From contig JAIXMG010000007.1 of the NCBI GenBank assembly GCA_025201345.1, forward strand, positions 434,001 through 498,000: a DNA stretch of 64,000 nt. The letters run 5' to 3'. The position numbers and the translations under genes were made by a program. Shown piece by piece: positions 1 to 11,114 of this stretch (within the stretch, counting starts at the first letter, position 1; each line of letters opens with the position of its first letter). Under the pieces are notes generated by a model that did not search any database, was not told the origin of the DNA, and worked only from the letters and a program-made list of their open reading frames with translations. This stretch comes from Thamnidium elegans (lineage: Eukaryota; Mucoromycota; Mucoromycetes; Mucorales; Mucoraceae).

Positions 1-1525
1 TATACAAATCATCAATTTTAGATGTATATGAAATGTTTATCTGTACCTTACCTTAACTATTTCGGCATTATTATCACTGGGAGGTTTACTTTTTTTCTCG
101 CGTGAGCTACGACCTCTATCGCGCCCACGATGACGATGACGTTTACCATTCTGTCCTTCACTCGTATTTTTTTGACCAAATGTTTCCAGGTTAAGTTTAC
201 ATTCTTCTTGATACTTTACTCTTCTACTACTATAGTTTATCAGTATATAAATCCTTCTATCAGTACTCTGTTAAATTACCTCTTATTACTCTCTTTTGAA
301 TCACAGGATATATCATCAAAGAAACTCTTTTTCTATTCATTTGTTATTACCATATCGATCTAAACAATTAATTTTAAGTCTTCTCTTACCTTGTTATAAA
401 AATTTTCAGGTTCAGAAGTAGAATCACCTTTACTGGTAATGTTATCCTTTTCGACAACCGTAATTTCAGTTTTATCAAATTTAGCATTGGAAGATGCAAA
501 ATCAAAATCTGATCGAGGAACAATAGTATTGTTACCGTTACGACTACCATGAGAACGATTACGATTATTACCACCACGGCTCGGCAAAGTTGTAGTACGA
601 GTTGAGCGAGTAGTTGAACGACTGGTTTTTACAGAGACTATGTCCGCGACAGCCGGACTCTTTTGTTTCTCCTTTTTATTAACCTTTTCCTTTACAGACT
701 TACTCACTTTAGGTGAAGGTTTCTTTATATCTAAATCAGACACCTGTTTCACCAATGAATCAACAAGGGAATTCTCGTCCTCAATAGCGACATTTAAAAC
801 TTCTTGTTTTTCTTGATGTATAGATTTCCTTCTCTCAAATGGAGGTGATACAGCCACAGTTTTTTCTTGTTTATTTCTTGAAAAATCATTATCATTTACT
901 TTTAAACTCTTTTGGTCTCGATAGTTCTCAGGTACAGGCATTTGCATTTGAGGTTGAGCCGCGATATTGCCATTTTGCCAATAGGTACCATAAGATTGGG
1001 TAGCATATGGTGCATATTGTTGCTGATTATAATAATAATTATTGGCGCTGGGAACTGGTGTGGACTACAATGATATGACTATTAGAAATAATAATAATGA
1101 TAAAAAGAAAATTTTCGTACCATGTTTTGTTGAACCACAGGTTCTGGCTTATAGGATGGTGGGGCCTCAAATACCTGCAAGTCTTTTATATCTGAACCAC
1201 GAAACACGACATAATCAAATATATTATCAGAAGGAGCAATTTCTTCATTTATACTGGCTTTACGTCCTTCGGTACCGAATGATTGAACTATGGATATGAA
1301 TGTATTAGTCGAGTGTATATCTTAAAATAAACGCCTTCTTACCATTTTGTAAAGCTACAGTAGATTCAGCAGAGTTGATGTTATGTAGAACGCCTACATA
1401 CCTAATGTCGCTCAAACTAATAAGCTATAGATGGTAAAGTGTTTAGACGACTAGTTTTATATACAGTATATATATATATATATCTTTACCGATATTTTTG
1501 AGCCAATATAGTTCTGGCCACTCAT
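1..1525 (-). CDS. SCD6: SCD6/LSM14-family RNP-granule protein, 3' end outside window
   Basis: Six exons are visible on minus: 1490-1525, 1343-1424, 1121-1287, 390-1064, 280-332 and 52-229; the last ends in a donor at 51, so the gene continues off the window. All junctions are GT-AG and keep phase. The protein opens MSGQNYIGSKIS and continues with LISLSDIRYVGVLHNI, the LSM14-type LSm domain (about residues 1-85). A low-complexity middle leads to the FDF motif RSDFDFASSNAKFDK (about residue 282), an FFD box KKSFFDDIS (321-328) and a TFG box LETFGQ (352-357), followed by an Arg-rich tail. This is the full domain order of Scd6/RAP55/Trailer hitch, which binds decapping and translation factors in P-bodies and represses translation. 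An A-run of about 28 lies just upstream (1576-1603). Confidence 0.93.
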
Positions 1526-2518
1526 CAAAGTTATATAAATCCAGTTACAAAGAAAAAGAAGGGAAAGAGAAGCACAAAAAAAAAAAAAAAAAAAAAAAAA
1601 AAAGAAGGTGAAAACAAGGTTTATGTGAGCACTGGTTTCCTACCTATTTTTAGAAATAAATACATACAGCAAATATTTGAATCACCTGGGCCAAGGTGAT
1701 ACCATTCAATACTATCACTGTATATATCCTTTATTTTTCTTTTTCTTTAAAAAAAAAGGGCCCAATAATATAGATGATGAAGTATTATATTTATTAAGCT
1801 TGTGCTCATATTCTCAATTTTAATCCATGTTTGTGATATCCGAAACTGCACGATTTATCATTTCGATATGTTAGTTACACATCTTATCAGAGCATTTCCT
1901 CTGTCAATTTTTTTTATACAGTAAAAAAATAAATGCCGGCATCAGTAAAAATCCCTTAAAAAACACTTTTTAGAGGGAAAATAACGTAGACCGGCGAAAA
2001 GATAAGCAAACAAGGAAGGTATCAACCAGCAAAAGGAAGTCCATCAGTAGTGAAAGCAGCTATTTAGTACGGAAGCACCACCAAGAAAATATTCATACAT
2101 AAATAACCATAAGTATAAGAAGAGAAGTCATACAGTCTATTATGTAGGTATTAATATATAATTGTGGAGAAATACTTTAATTTAACACAGAAAAATTAAT
2201 AATAAGATTAAAAGTCTAATAACATTGTAAAAATCAATCCCGATAAAAGGGATTGCTAACAATGTATAATCTCATACTTACTGGGTTTCCCAGCTACACT
2301 GTCTTAGAAGGGAGGGGGTTAAAGAAATAATTACACTTTTTATTAGGTTATCTTTTCCCTTTTAAATCATCTTTATAGTCATATGAAATATAATAAAGTT
2401 TCATAATTTGCAAGATATATCGAGAAAAAAATCTTGAAAAACAAAGATCATATAGCTTCGATACATACATATCCATCCTATACTATATATATATAGTATT
2501 AGGAGAAATAAGTATATC

Positions 2519-2554
<36 letters not shown>

Positions 2555-2704
2555 CTTGATCATGTATCAAACGATAATAAAGGTCGGTAAACATTATTCC
2601 CACAAAAGTATTTTGAAAGCATATCTAAGCCTATGTTATATTTAATTCTGCAAAAACAAAGGAGAAAAAAAAAAAAAGAACTCTTTTAATTTTATGGGCA
2701 CAGT
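1526..2704. other. Intergenic region upstream of SCD6
   Basis: This AT-rich stretch separates the SCD6 start from the 3' end of the carotenoid-oxygenase gene, both on minus. It carries an A-run of about 28 (1576-1603) and a T-run of about 33 (2520-2552), and no coding signal that I can support. It should contain the SCD6 promoter, but no specific element stands out. Confidence 0.6.
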
Positions 2705-5095
2705 TTAATTTTCCCTGAGTCTACAAGACCCATGTGCAAAACTGAGTGGTACAAGTCTTTCAAGGTCGGCAGTGGCAAGTACCTTCAAGGACCCGGCGTC
2801 CAAGATAAGAATAAACGAAGTTGCCTTTTGTGAGTTCATAACAATACTAACCAACACACCTTCATCTTCTCCCACTTCGTCTTCAGGTCCAATAGAAGGT
2901 CGAGGTACAAATAATGCTTCGCTAGGGTAACAGAAATCTTGATGCCATGAAGCGATAATTTGTTTTTTATCCTCATCCTATTTAAATCAGATTAATTTAT
3001 AAGGTCTAATATTATTTCATCCATTTGTTACTTACAATCTTGACAATACTATCCCAAATAGCACCGTCCTGTAATGAACTAGAAGCCGAAAATCCAAGTC
3101 CGTACATGATGGTATGTTTGTACATTTTGTACTTTGGATTGATTTGAGGTAATTCGATTGAAGGTTGTACACGTTTATCAAATGAAGCCACAGGCATCCA
3201 AGAATACCATTTATTGGCATGAGAAGCATTATTTCCGTTATCACCATACTCCAAATTATCTGCAGCACTGGGTGTAGGCTTCTTGATTAATCCAAACATG
3301 GAAGAGATACGCGTAGTAACGCTATTCTTTGAAGGAATCAAGGTATTATTGGTCATATAACATAAGTTCTCTTCTTCGATATTAGCCAATTGATATCTTC
3401 GCACTTCGGAAGCCATTAAACGCGATGGTTTCATAGCACCAGGGTTACGTAAAAACTCGGTGGTTAATTGTCGTGCAATTGTATCATCAGGGTAACAAAT
3501 CATATCAATAAAAACAGTATCGCTACCGTCCTTTTCAAATGCATTAATATGATTAAATACAAAACAAGGATCAGATCGATATGTGGCAACAACATCACCT
3601 TTTTCTCTTGAAATTACGTAAAATAATGTAGGTTCAGATGATCTAAAAGAGAAGGAATCCATCAAATTCTCGTTCCAGTTGTACTTGACGCCGCCGGCAT
3701 TAGCAAGAATAGGACAAATAACCTATAATAACACAAGTAAGTTAGTAAAAAAAAAAACTAGTTCTAAAAAAAAATCAACTTACAAAGATAATATATTTTG
3801 GTGTAATGGAAAATGTATTGACATAGGCCATAGGTGCAGTAACAGAAGCAATAATAGAACCTTTAGGATTTTTATCACTGATAGAAAAGAAGTTATATTT
3901 CACAGCTTGATAACCAACTTCTAATGTAAAGTTAATGTACTCTCCCGTGCGAGAATCGTATTGACCATTAGGACAAGAGCTTGTTCCCTTGAATAAAGGA
4001 TTGACATCATTCCAAGTAAATAAACGAGTAGGCTTTAAATCAAAAGGATCTAACTCTTGAATCTATAAATACAAACAAAACAAAGGGGGTTATTACGAAT
4101 TATGTACAATATGTATATAGTTTCACTTGCATGATTAGCAAAGTTTTGAGCCAACAATCTTCCTTCTAATCCAGGTATACCGGTTAATACACGTGCACTA
4201 CAAGGTACAGCATCAGGTTTCTTGTTTGGCTTGGAAGAGTTGTTCAAGAACTTTGATAATACAGTTTGGTTCGTATTGGACATAAAGAGACCGGCAGGGT
4301 AAGCAGGTGCGTAACCATGGTGATCACGAATCTTTTCAATTAAGCGTTTACTTGTTAATCTGTTACGGTAGGTAATGGTATTTCTTGAACCATTGAAATC
4401 AAAACGATTGACAAGAGGTAAAGCATCAAACCAATGGCCTAAAGAATAAACAGCAGTAGCTATTTGAAGTAACCCGTCAATTTCTACTTTACGGCTGTAC
4501 TTGATATCGAATGTTCCAGGCCCAATTGTAAAATGTTCTCCAGTGAACCATTCTGGAAGTTGTCCAGACACTTTTAAATCATCAATTTGGTCTGTATCTT
4601 GAAAATTTTGAAAGCCCTATATATATATATATATATTTTAGTTTGTAATATAAACCCCCCCCCACTATACTAAAAAAGAATTACTTTGATAGCTGAAGTA
4701 TCTTGATCTTCTTTTGAGATCGCTGTAGGTTCTGGGTGAGCATCGATTGCATCAAATACAGTAGCAGTTGCAGGTGGTTGATAGGGTTGCTTTACAACTA
4801 ACTCCTCTGCTTCGTCTTCGTCGTCGTCTTCTTGTACTGTTAATAAAGCGTTTTCAGGTTGAGCCCAAGGGTCACTATCATAGTCTTCAACAGTAATAGT
4901 GGCAGATAAAGGGAGTTCCTTCTTTGTTGTGTGGTCATCCCATTCAGAACTTGAGTTAGATTCCAAAGTTGCAGGCTTATCACTAGCCAACAAACTAATA
5001 TTCGTGTCTTGCTCAGATGACACCAAACTGATCTCTTCTTCAAATTCCTCCGTTTCAATAAGAGGTTTATCGTTTTTTTTTGTGATATCAGTCAT
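2705..5095 (-). CDS. Carotenoid-oxygenase-family protein with two iron-ligand substitutions
   Basis: Five exons (4685-5095, 4131-4616, 3784-4062, 3036-3722, 2705-2977) encode 711 residues. The first 137 are an acidic, low-complexity extension. Family signatures follow: GQLPEWFTGEHFTIGPGTF, HWFDALPLVNRFDFNG, YVNTFSITPKYIIF, FNHINAFEKDG and a C-terminal FAHG. The family uses four His to hold a catalytic Fe(II). His450 (FNHINAFE) and His703 (FAHG) are present, but the position that is His in AHP is Cys329 (SSCPNGQYDSRTGEY), and the YVHSF position is Asn381. Intron 2 has a GC donor (GCAAGT), and only that site keeps the frame. In Mucorales, family members cleave beta-carotene for trisporoid mating pheromones; this one may be non-catalytic or divergent. 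Family assignment is firm, function is not. Confidence 0.88.
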
Positions 5096-5358
5096 GGCAG
5101 TATAAAAGGAAGAGAAAGAAAAAGGTAAAGGCTGGTTTACCCAAAAATACACAGAAAGAAAAAGGGCGGGGGCTGGATACGAAAAAAAGGGCCAACTCTA
5201 AAAGGGAAAGAAAGGGGGGGATACCGATGATTAAATATATGAGTGATGAAATAAATATATTACAGCTTTTTTTTAGTGACATGTACACATATAGTTTACT
5301 ATAAGAATAATATTTATTTTGTTATTTATTTATTATTACAAAACTGAAAAAAAGAAGG

Positions 5359-5889
5359 TTAAAGTGCCTTTTTTAAGGTTAAGAAGTGAAGGTCTTTAAT
5401 TTTCAACATTTCAGGCCAGACAAACGGAATACGTTCACCCGTTTCCTCGAACCCCAATTTCTTATACCAGGAAAGAATTTCGGGTCTGTTTTCTAATACA
5501 TGCATAACTGCAGTATTAAAGCCCAAGATCTTCATTTCAGACATGACTTGACGAATTAGTTTACCGCCGATACCACGGGATTGATGTAAAGGTGAGACAG
5601 AAAATAGTCCAACTTCAGCTTCGTTGGATGCTTCGTGAGAAGGTTGGATTTGTACGGTTCCTACAACACTATCTTGTTCCAGTGCAAATAAAAGTGTGTT
5701 GGGTTTACCATTTTCTGTAATAAACTTGGTCATATCTTCTTCGGTACAGCGTTGTCCACTAACAATATGTTGTTCGGTGGTCCAGCCACCTTCTGAGCGG
5801 TATGCGTTGTTTACAACGGTTGTAGCTGCTGTAACGTACTTTAAATCATTTAACTCTACTACTCTAACTGTAATTGGTGCCTGAACCAT
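5359..5889 (-). CDS. GNAT-family N-acetyltransferase (copy 1)
   Basis: Single-exon gene of 176 residues. The acetyl-CoA binding motif of the GNAT fold is visible as HQSRGIGGKLI (about residues 102-112; pattern Q/R-x-x-G-x-G/A), preceded by the strand VGLFSVSP and followed by the late GNAT motif ILSWYKKLGFEETGE, which resembles small-molecule acetyltransferases. The start at 5889 is the only Met before the conserved region and sits just after an A/T-rich leader. The next gene upstream (6036-6554) is a paralogue in the same orientation, 146 bp away. The substrate cannot be read from the sequence; a cytosolic amine or amino-acid acetyltransferase is possible. Confidence 0.85.
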   Translation of the reverse strand: MVQAPITVRVVELNDLKYVTAATTVVNNAYRSEGGWTTEQHIVSGQRCTEEDMTKFITENGKPNTLLFALEQDSVVGTVQIQPSHEASNEAEVGLFSVSPLHQSRGIGGKLIRQVMSEMKILGFNTAVMHVLENRPEILSWYKKLGFEETGERIPFVWPEMLKIKDLHFLTLKKAL

Positions 5890-6035
5890 TTTTATAATTG
5901 ATTTAAGAATTTTGATATATATCTAAAAAGAACCAAAAAAAAACAAAAAAGAAGAAAAAAAAAAGAAAAAACAAACAAAAAAAAAACTGAGATGTAATAA
6001 AAAAAAAAATACTATTCGTTCCATTTTCTATCCAA

Positions 6036-6554
6036 TTAAATGATTCTATATTTTAAAATAACCAAAGGTGCTTCATCTACAATCAAAACGGACTTGTCAG
6101 GGAAGGGTATTACCTCACCATTGTCTTCAAATCCAATACGCTGGTACCAACTTAATAACTCGGGATGACATTTAAATACATGAACCTTTGCGAGCTTCAT
6201 ATGTAAAACTAATTTCATATATGCGATTGATTCTCGAACAAGTAATCCTCCAATACCTCGGGACTGGTAGTCAGGACTGACAGCTAACATAGATAAAAGT
6301 CCATCTTCTTTAACCAGTATACTGCCTATCACTGTTTCATTATCAAATGCGTATAAAAGCGTATCTTTCCCGCTACTTTCGATTAATTCATTTAGTCCTT
6401 CTTTTGAAATACGATCGACACCCACTATTGCGCTATCTCTGGTCCAGCTTTCAGAGGATCGAAATGCTGTGTTAATCATCTTGAACACTTCATCGCTGTA
6501 TTTTTTATCTTCGATTTTGACAGGACAAACTTTGATATCATCGTTTATTGTCAT
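6036..6554 (-). CDS. GNAT-family N-acetyltransferase (copy 2)
   Basis: Single-exon gene of 172 residues. It has the same architecture as its neighbour: LLSMLAVSPDYQSRGIGGLL contains the acetyl-CoA loop (Q-S-R-G-I-G-G), and ELLSWYQRIGFEDNGEVIPF matches the C-terminal GNAT segment ILSWYKKLGFEETGERIPF of copy 1. The two copies share the N-terminal order (basic start, NTAFRSSESWT versus NNAYRSEGGWT), so they are a tandem duplication that has diverged considerably. The substrate is unknown. An A-run lies directly upstream of the start. Confidence 0.85.
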   Translation of the reverse strand: MTINDDIKVCPVKIEDKKYSDEVFKMINTAFRSSESWTRDSAIVGVDRISKEGLNELIESSGKDTLLYAFDNETVIGSILVKEDGLLSMLAVSPDYQSRGIGGLLVRESIAYMKLVLHMKLAKVHVFKCHPELLSWYQRIGFEDNGEVIPFPDKSVLIVDEAPLVILKYRII

Positions 6555-9500
6555 GTTTGAGTAAACGAAAAAAAAAAAAAAAAAGCGGGGAGTATAGTCC
6601 GGCCTATAAAAAATATATATTGTGCTGTTGCTTTACAGTCACAGATCGAGGCTTGTATTACCAGCGAATTAAGCCATAGTATATGGTTTAAAAGCCATAT
6701 TTTAGTGTTGTCTATTACTCTTTTCTTTTTGTATTTTCAGTTTAGTTGAATTTGATTCGGTAAATATATTGACTATGAGACAACTTCCCTGTAAATGTCT
6801 CTAATAAAATAAAGTGAAAATAAAACGGTGTTTTAATTAGTATCGATTATGACTCACTTGTTCACTAAAATATTCTACACTTAATAGTTTCTTCCTGCGT
6901 CTCAATGCAAAAAAATAAAAAATAAAAAAAATAGACGTTTAATAGTTTTTAAACTGAAAATACTATAAAAGAGTACATTATTATATACAGTAAACATGCT
7001 TTCTATCAAAAAATTTTTGTTTTGAAGTGTAAGCTCAGTAGGTGACAACGCTTCACTTACTTATGTCGGTTCTAAGTATTTAACTAAGCAATTAACTACA
7101 GTTAGTTATACCTTTGTGCCTGCAGTACTAATTACGGGTACTTTAAGATAAAAGAAAAAGGACCTCTTTTTTCTGAGCCAAAAAAAGACAAATCTCGATT
7201 TAGTGATTTTTCGTTTGCAGCGTTGCACTAGAATATTCACTCAAAAAATGATTGCAAATTAAAAGTTAAAAAAAAAAGAATCATTACATCTAGCGTACAC
7301 ATTTCCTTGAAGTGAACGGCTGCAGATGCCTCTTAGTATTATTCGTATGTTTTATGCAGAGACAATTGATAATGGCGTATAAGGAGGTTATGTCTTGGCT
7401 TTAAAACGGTTTACATGAGGCACCCGGCGCCAGTGGTGTATATTATAAATTGGACACATTACACAGAAATGCAAAGATAAAAAAAAAGAGCAGTGCTAAA
7501 AAGACCATGATAATGCATGGGAAGGCCACCAAACAAAACTGCAAGTCTAATTGGAAATATCCAAGGCATGGTTAGTACTAGAGCGAAAAGAAAAAATAAT
7601 ATTAATCCAAAGAAAGTTTTTCTTTGATTTCTTGTTGTCATCAGAGTGAAATATATACAGCGACACGTGTTAAACTTCATACTGACAATTTTTTTTTTTT
7701 TTTTTTTATCTGTAACGGGTTACAAGGCTTATCTCGATATTTAACGGAAATTTTAGTACCAAAGTTTATTTTTTAAAAAACTGAACAGCGTATTATTAGC
7801 ACTAATAAGCGTTTTTTGCAAAGGAAAAAAAAAGGGTGTACACTTGCTTTAAATATTTATACACTTGTAAAATAAGAGATATAAAGGGATTATACTACAT
7901 TTATGATGCAAACACAGGTGTGAGCATGGTTACTAACTACAAGCTTTTTTTTGCACCACATCAAAATTCCTAACTCTACTTTCTGGAATGAAAAAAAATA
8001 TATATATAATTCTGTAAGTAAACGCGCCATGAAGCCTCTCGAATATTTGTACGTGTAACAAGTAATACGCTCAATATATATATATATATGTTTATATACA
8101 AAAAGCACTAATAAACTTATTACGACTTTGTGCATCCTACTGTATGCAAAAAAATAAAATAAGCTGGTTTTTAAATCAATCAGAGAGGCGTTAAAGGTGT
8201 ACGATGATGGTGCCTCTTGCTTCAACACTATCGTAAAGAATGTATTCAAAAACTAGCGCCATGTATTATATCATGTTATTATGTGCCGCATAATAAAATT
8301 ATATATGATATGACTAACTGTGTGCGCGTATTTTATTTTTTTTGTTTGGTCACCAAAAAAAAAAAAAATTGCCATATTGAAGTCTTGCTCCTTTTGCTGT
8401 TAAACGGATAAAAAAAATATATATACTGTGTTTTAATAAATTAAACCCCAAACAAGTTGCTTTGGTATCTTTTTTATCTTTTTGAATTTTTATTTTAATA
8501 AAAGTATATACCAGTGTAGAACTAAAAAGAACTCATCCCTGAATGTAAAAATAGCTCTTTATACACAAAGAAAGGGTAATAAAAAAATAAAAAAAGAGAG
8601 TCAGTTTATCCAGCTTTGAAAAACGATTCGTGGTGCCTTGATCTAATTTTAAGCGGAACCTTATTATGTTACAGAAAGTAACCTAAAGAAAGTTTATTAG
8701 TTAAGAAACATACGTTTATTAGGAGTATATTATTAAATATAAATCGGTATCAGCTACTTGTAACCATTACAAGGTAAGGGATTATATTCTTTTTCTTTGC
8801 CTACTATCACCTAAACTTTGTTTTTATTCTATCATGCAACAGGCTTGTATCTGTCAAGTGCCACTAATTCTTTCGGTTGTCCTATCTGAAATAGAAAATA
8901 AAAATGTTTTTTCTATTGCAGACTTTAAGTGTTCTTTTTTTCCATGTCATCTGGACCATTCAACGGACTAGTGTAACATGTGTACAGACGAAAGCTATTT
9001 TGCATTGCTACAAAATAGGTTTCGTAATACTTTTGTGTGCACTAACTTTTATCTTCACTGGCACTCTCGGAAGTAAATACTCGTAAAAGTACGGAAAGAA
9101 ATAGAATAGCGCTTTACTTCTAGTCGACTGGTGAGATCATTTAAAGTAATCGATGCATGTGAAGAAACTCGAACACTTTTTAGATATTCCCTAGTTACGA
9201 AAAAGAAGTGATACGAGAAAGAGACAATTTTAAGCTTTTTTTTTTTTTTTGCTGATAGCAACCATTAATACAAACTTGTTGTTACGAACAAAAATGAATC
9301 CATGAAATTATTTGTTTCGTTCTGTTAGCACTAATATTTAAATTTTCGAAACGAATCACTTAAAGAACATTATCATATAAAACAGTCTTTCTTTTTTACT
9401 GTATATTGAAAAAAAAAGGTTTTTGTTTTTAAAAAAAAGTTATCAGGTACGATCAGAAAATACCTTTTGATGCATAAAAAAAAAAAGCTTTATTTAGTTA

Positions 9501-9706
9501 CTAGATGTTCCGTTCAAATAGTACGTCAAAGCTTCTCAGTAACTATGATATCATCACTAAATCTCTCCGCCACATGAAAAACACAAAATAATAAAAAGCC
9601 ATCGTCATTTTTTTGTAATTTGTTTTTCGAGATATAAAAAGGGTTGAATTCTGAGATTAATTTTTTTTTTCTTTTTCTTTTTTCATTAAAACTTAATTTT
9701 TTAAAA
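6555..9706. other. Long AT-rich intergenic region
   Basis: About 3.1 kb lies between the GNAT pair (minus) and PMP3 (plus), which diverge. Apart from the weak small membrane ORF at 7459-7680 I see no supported gene, tRNA or mobile element. Short perfect inverted repeats occur at 7711-7724 (TGTAAC/GTTACA) and 8757-8773 (CTTGTAA/TTACAAG). T- and A-runs are frequent. Confidence 0.5.
7459..7680 (-). CDS. Possible small two-helix membrane protein
   Basis: This ORF encodes 73 residues from the first Met, or 60 from the second Met at 7641. The sequence has a short basic N-terminus (MTTRNQRKT), one hydrophobic helix (FFGLILFFLFALVLTMPW), a turn FPIRLAVLFGGLPMHYHG and a second helix (LFSTALFFYLCISV). 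The two helices with a Pro/Gly turn and a basic leader look like a real small membrane protein rather than a chance ORF. No family was recognised with confidence, the gene stands alone in an otherwise empty region, and an upstream exon cannot be excluded. Confidence 0.35.
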   Translation of the reverse strand: MKFNTCRCIYFTLMTTRNQRKTFFGLILFFLFALVLTMPWIFPIRLAVLFGGLPMHYHGLFSTALFFYLCISV

Positions 9707-10026
9707 ATGGCTCTCACTACTTCCGATATCTGTAAAATCATTGCTGGTAAGTTATAACGAAAAAACGTGGAAATAAACAAACAAATATATATATATTGAT
9801 ATCTGTTTATAACAGCCGTTATCTTGCCTCCTCTTGGTGTCTTCCTCGAAAGAGGTTGTACTTGTGACCTCGCTATTAACATTGCTTTGACCTGTCTTGG
9901 TTTCATTCCCGGAATTGGTAAGTGAAGGGGAGAAAGAGAGAGAGAGAGAGAGATAGAGAGAAAGAGAGAATATTGATTATTATTTTATTTATAGTCCACG
10001 CTCTTTATATTATTCTCAAGTATTAA
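9707..10026 (+). CDS. PMP3: PMP3/UPF0057 plasma-membrane proteolipid
   Basis: Three short exons (9707-9746, 9816-9917, 9995-10026) encode 57 residues; all introns are GT-AG and in phase 1. The protein reads MALTTSDICKIIAAVILPPL, then GVFLERGCTCDLAINIALTC, LGFIPGIVHALYIILKY. This is the complete Pmp3 family pattern: two transmembrane helices around an ERGC loop and the LGFIPGIVHALYII helix. Yeast Pmp3 is a small plasma-membrane proteolipid that affects membrane potential and salt tolerance. The gene is preceded by a long pyrimidine tract (about 9660-9686). Intron 2 contains a GA-rich repeat. Each exon is too short to be seen as an ordinary ORF. Confidence 0.95.
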
Positions 10027-10463
10027 ACTAAAGAGAAAAAAAGCGCGTTTCCTAAAGAAAAAAAAAAAACCTCTTATTTCAACCATTTTTAATATTTCAT
10101 AAATAATAATAATATATATATATTGTAAGTATATATATAATACCATTAAATAAAGTTAATATACTTTTTGTATTGTAAAAAAAAAAAAAACTTTTTTATT
10201 TTGCTCGGTTCTTTTTTCGAACCTGGGTAATTTTTGTGATTCGTTACATTTTGTGTATGTAACACAGCCATCGTTTGGGGGGTTACATTACATTTATGCA
10301 GCACCCAAACACTTTTTTGATGAAACCCTTTTTTCTTAAGCAACACCTTAAAAAAGAGTATCACATGGTTTCAAAAGAATTTATTCTTTCTATGCAGTTA
10401 CATACATGCACATTACTTGATTTTTATTTATTAATATATAGTACACACAAATTTATATATAGT
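10027..10463. other. Convergent intergenic region after PMP3
   Basis: This is the 3' flank shared by PMP3 (plus) and the unknown gene at 10464 (minus). It is AT-rich with a TA-repeat near 10110-10140 and an A-run near 10177. No further coding or RNA signal is seen. Confidence 0.6.
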
Positions 10464-11114
10464 TTAAATATCTAATTCTTGATCAGCTAAATAGATAGCA
10501 TCACCTAAAATATGTTTTACATTTTCAGCCAGACTAATGCAAGAGGCTTGTTTTGGTGGTGGTGGTGGTTGAGCAACTAAAAAATAGTCGCTTTTGATGA
10601 CCTGTGAATCAAGAGATGTACGTGCTGTTGATGTATTATCATCATCTTCTTCTATTGGTAACCAAGAAGAAGCAGAAGAAGAAGAAAGATGGTGTCTATT
10701 ATTATGTGTTGAACATACTGAGCTAGCGATAGAAAGTGGTGACGCCCCTTGTTGTTGATCCGGGATTTCGAGTTCCCCTTGTTGCTGAGTAACGAACCAG
10801 CATTCACTACTTTTACGTTTTTTATTGCTATTTTTCTTGAGAGTTTTCAATCTAGAAATACTTGAAAACCAGGATTGTCGTTGTGCTTTCATAAAAGACT
10901 CTTCTTGCTGAATATCGCTGTAGTGATAATCGATGGTAGAAACATCCATAAAGTCATCGATGAGTAATTTTGAAGATGGTGCCCTTTGAAGTAGTACGGG
11001 AACTGAATTATTGTAATGCACAGTTGTTGCAGGCTCTGTCTGCGTATCAGCAATATTTATATCATCTTTGTGATTAAATATACGAGATATACGACGTAAG
11101 ATTTTACGAGGCAT
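10464..11114 (-). CDS. Unknown low-complexity protein with basic N-terminus
   Basis: Uninterrupted ORF of 216 residues with no intron. It starts with a strongly basic segment, MPRKILRRISRIFNHK, which could be a membrane- or nucleic-acid-binding helix or a targeting signal. The rest is polar and rich in Ser, Gln and Asp, with a second basic patch (LKTLKKNSNKKRKSS), an acidic stretch (PIEEDDDN) and a proline run (AQPPPPPKQ). No domain is recognised and most of it is probably disordered. The long frame in an AT-rich genome with frequent stops argues for a real gene. I do not recognise a family. Confidence 0.7.
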   Translation of the reverse strand: MPRKILRRISRIFNHKDDINIADTQTEPATTVHYNNSVPVLLQRAPSSKLLIDDFMDVSTIDYHYSDIQQEESFMKAQRQSWFSSISRLKTLKKNSNKKRKSSECWFVTQQQGELEIPDQQQGASPLSIASSVCSTHNNRHHLSSSSASSWLPIEEDDDNTSTARTSLDSQVIKSDYFLVAQPPPPPKQASCISLAENVKHILGDAIYLADQELDI

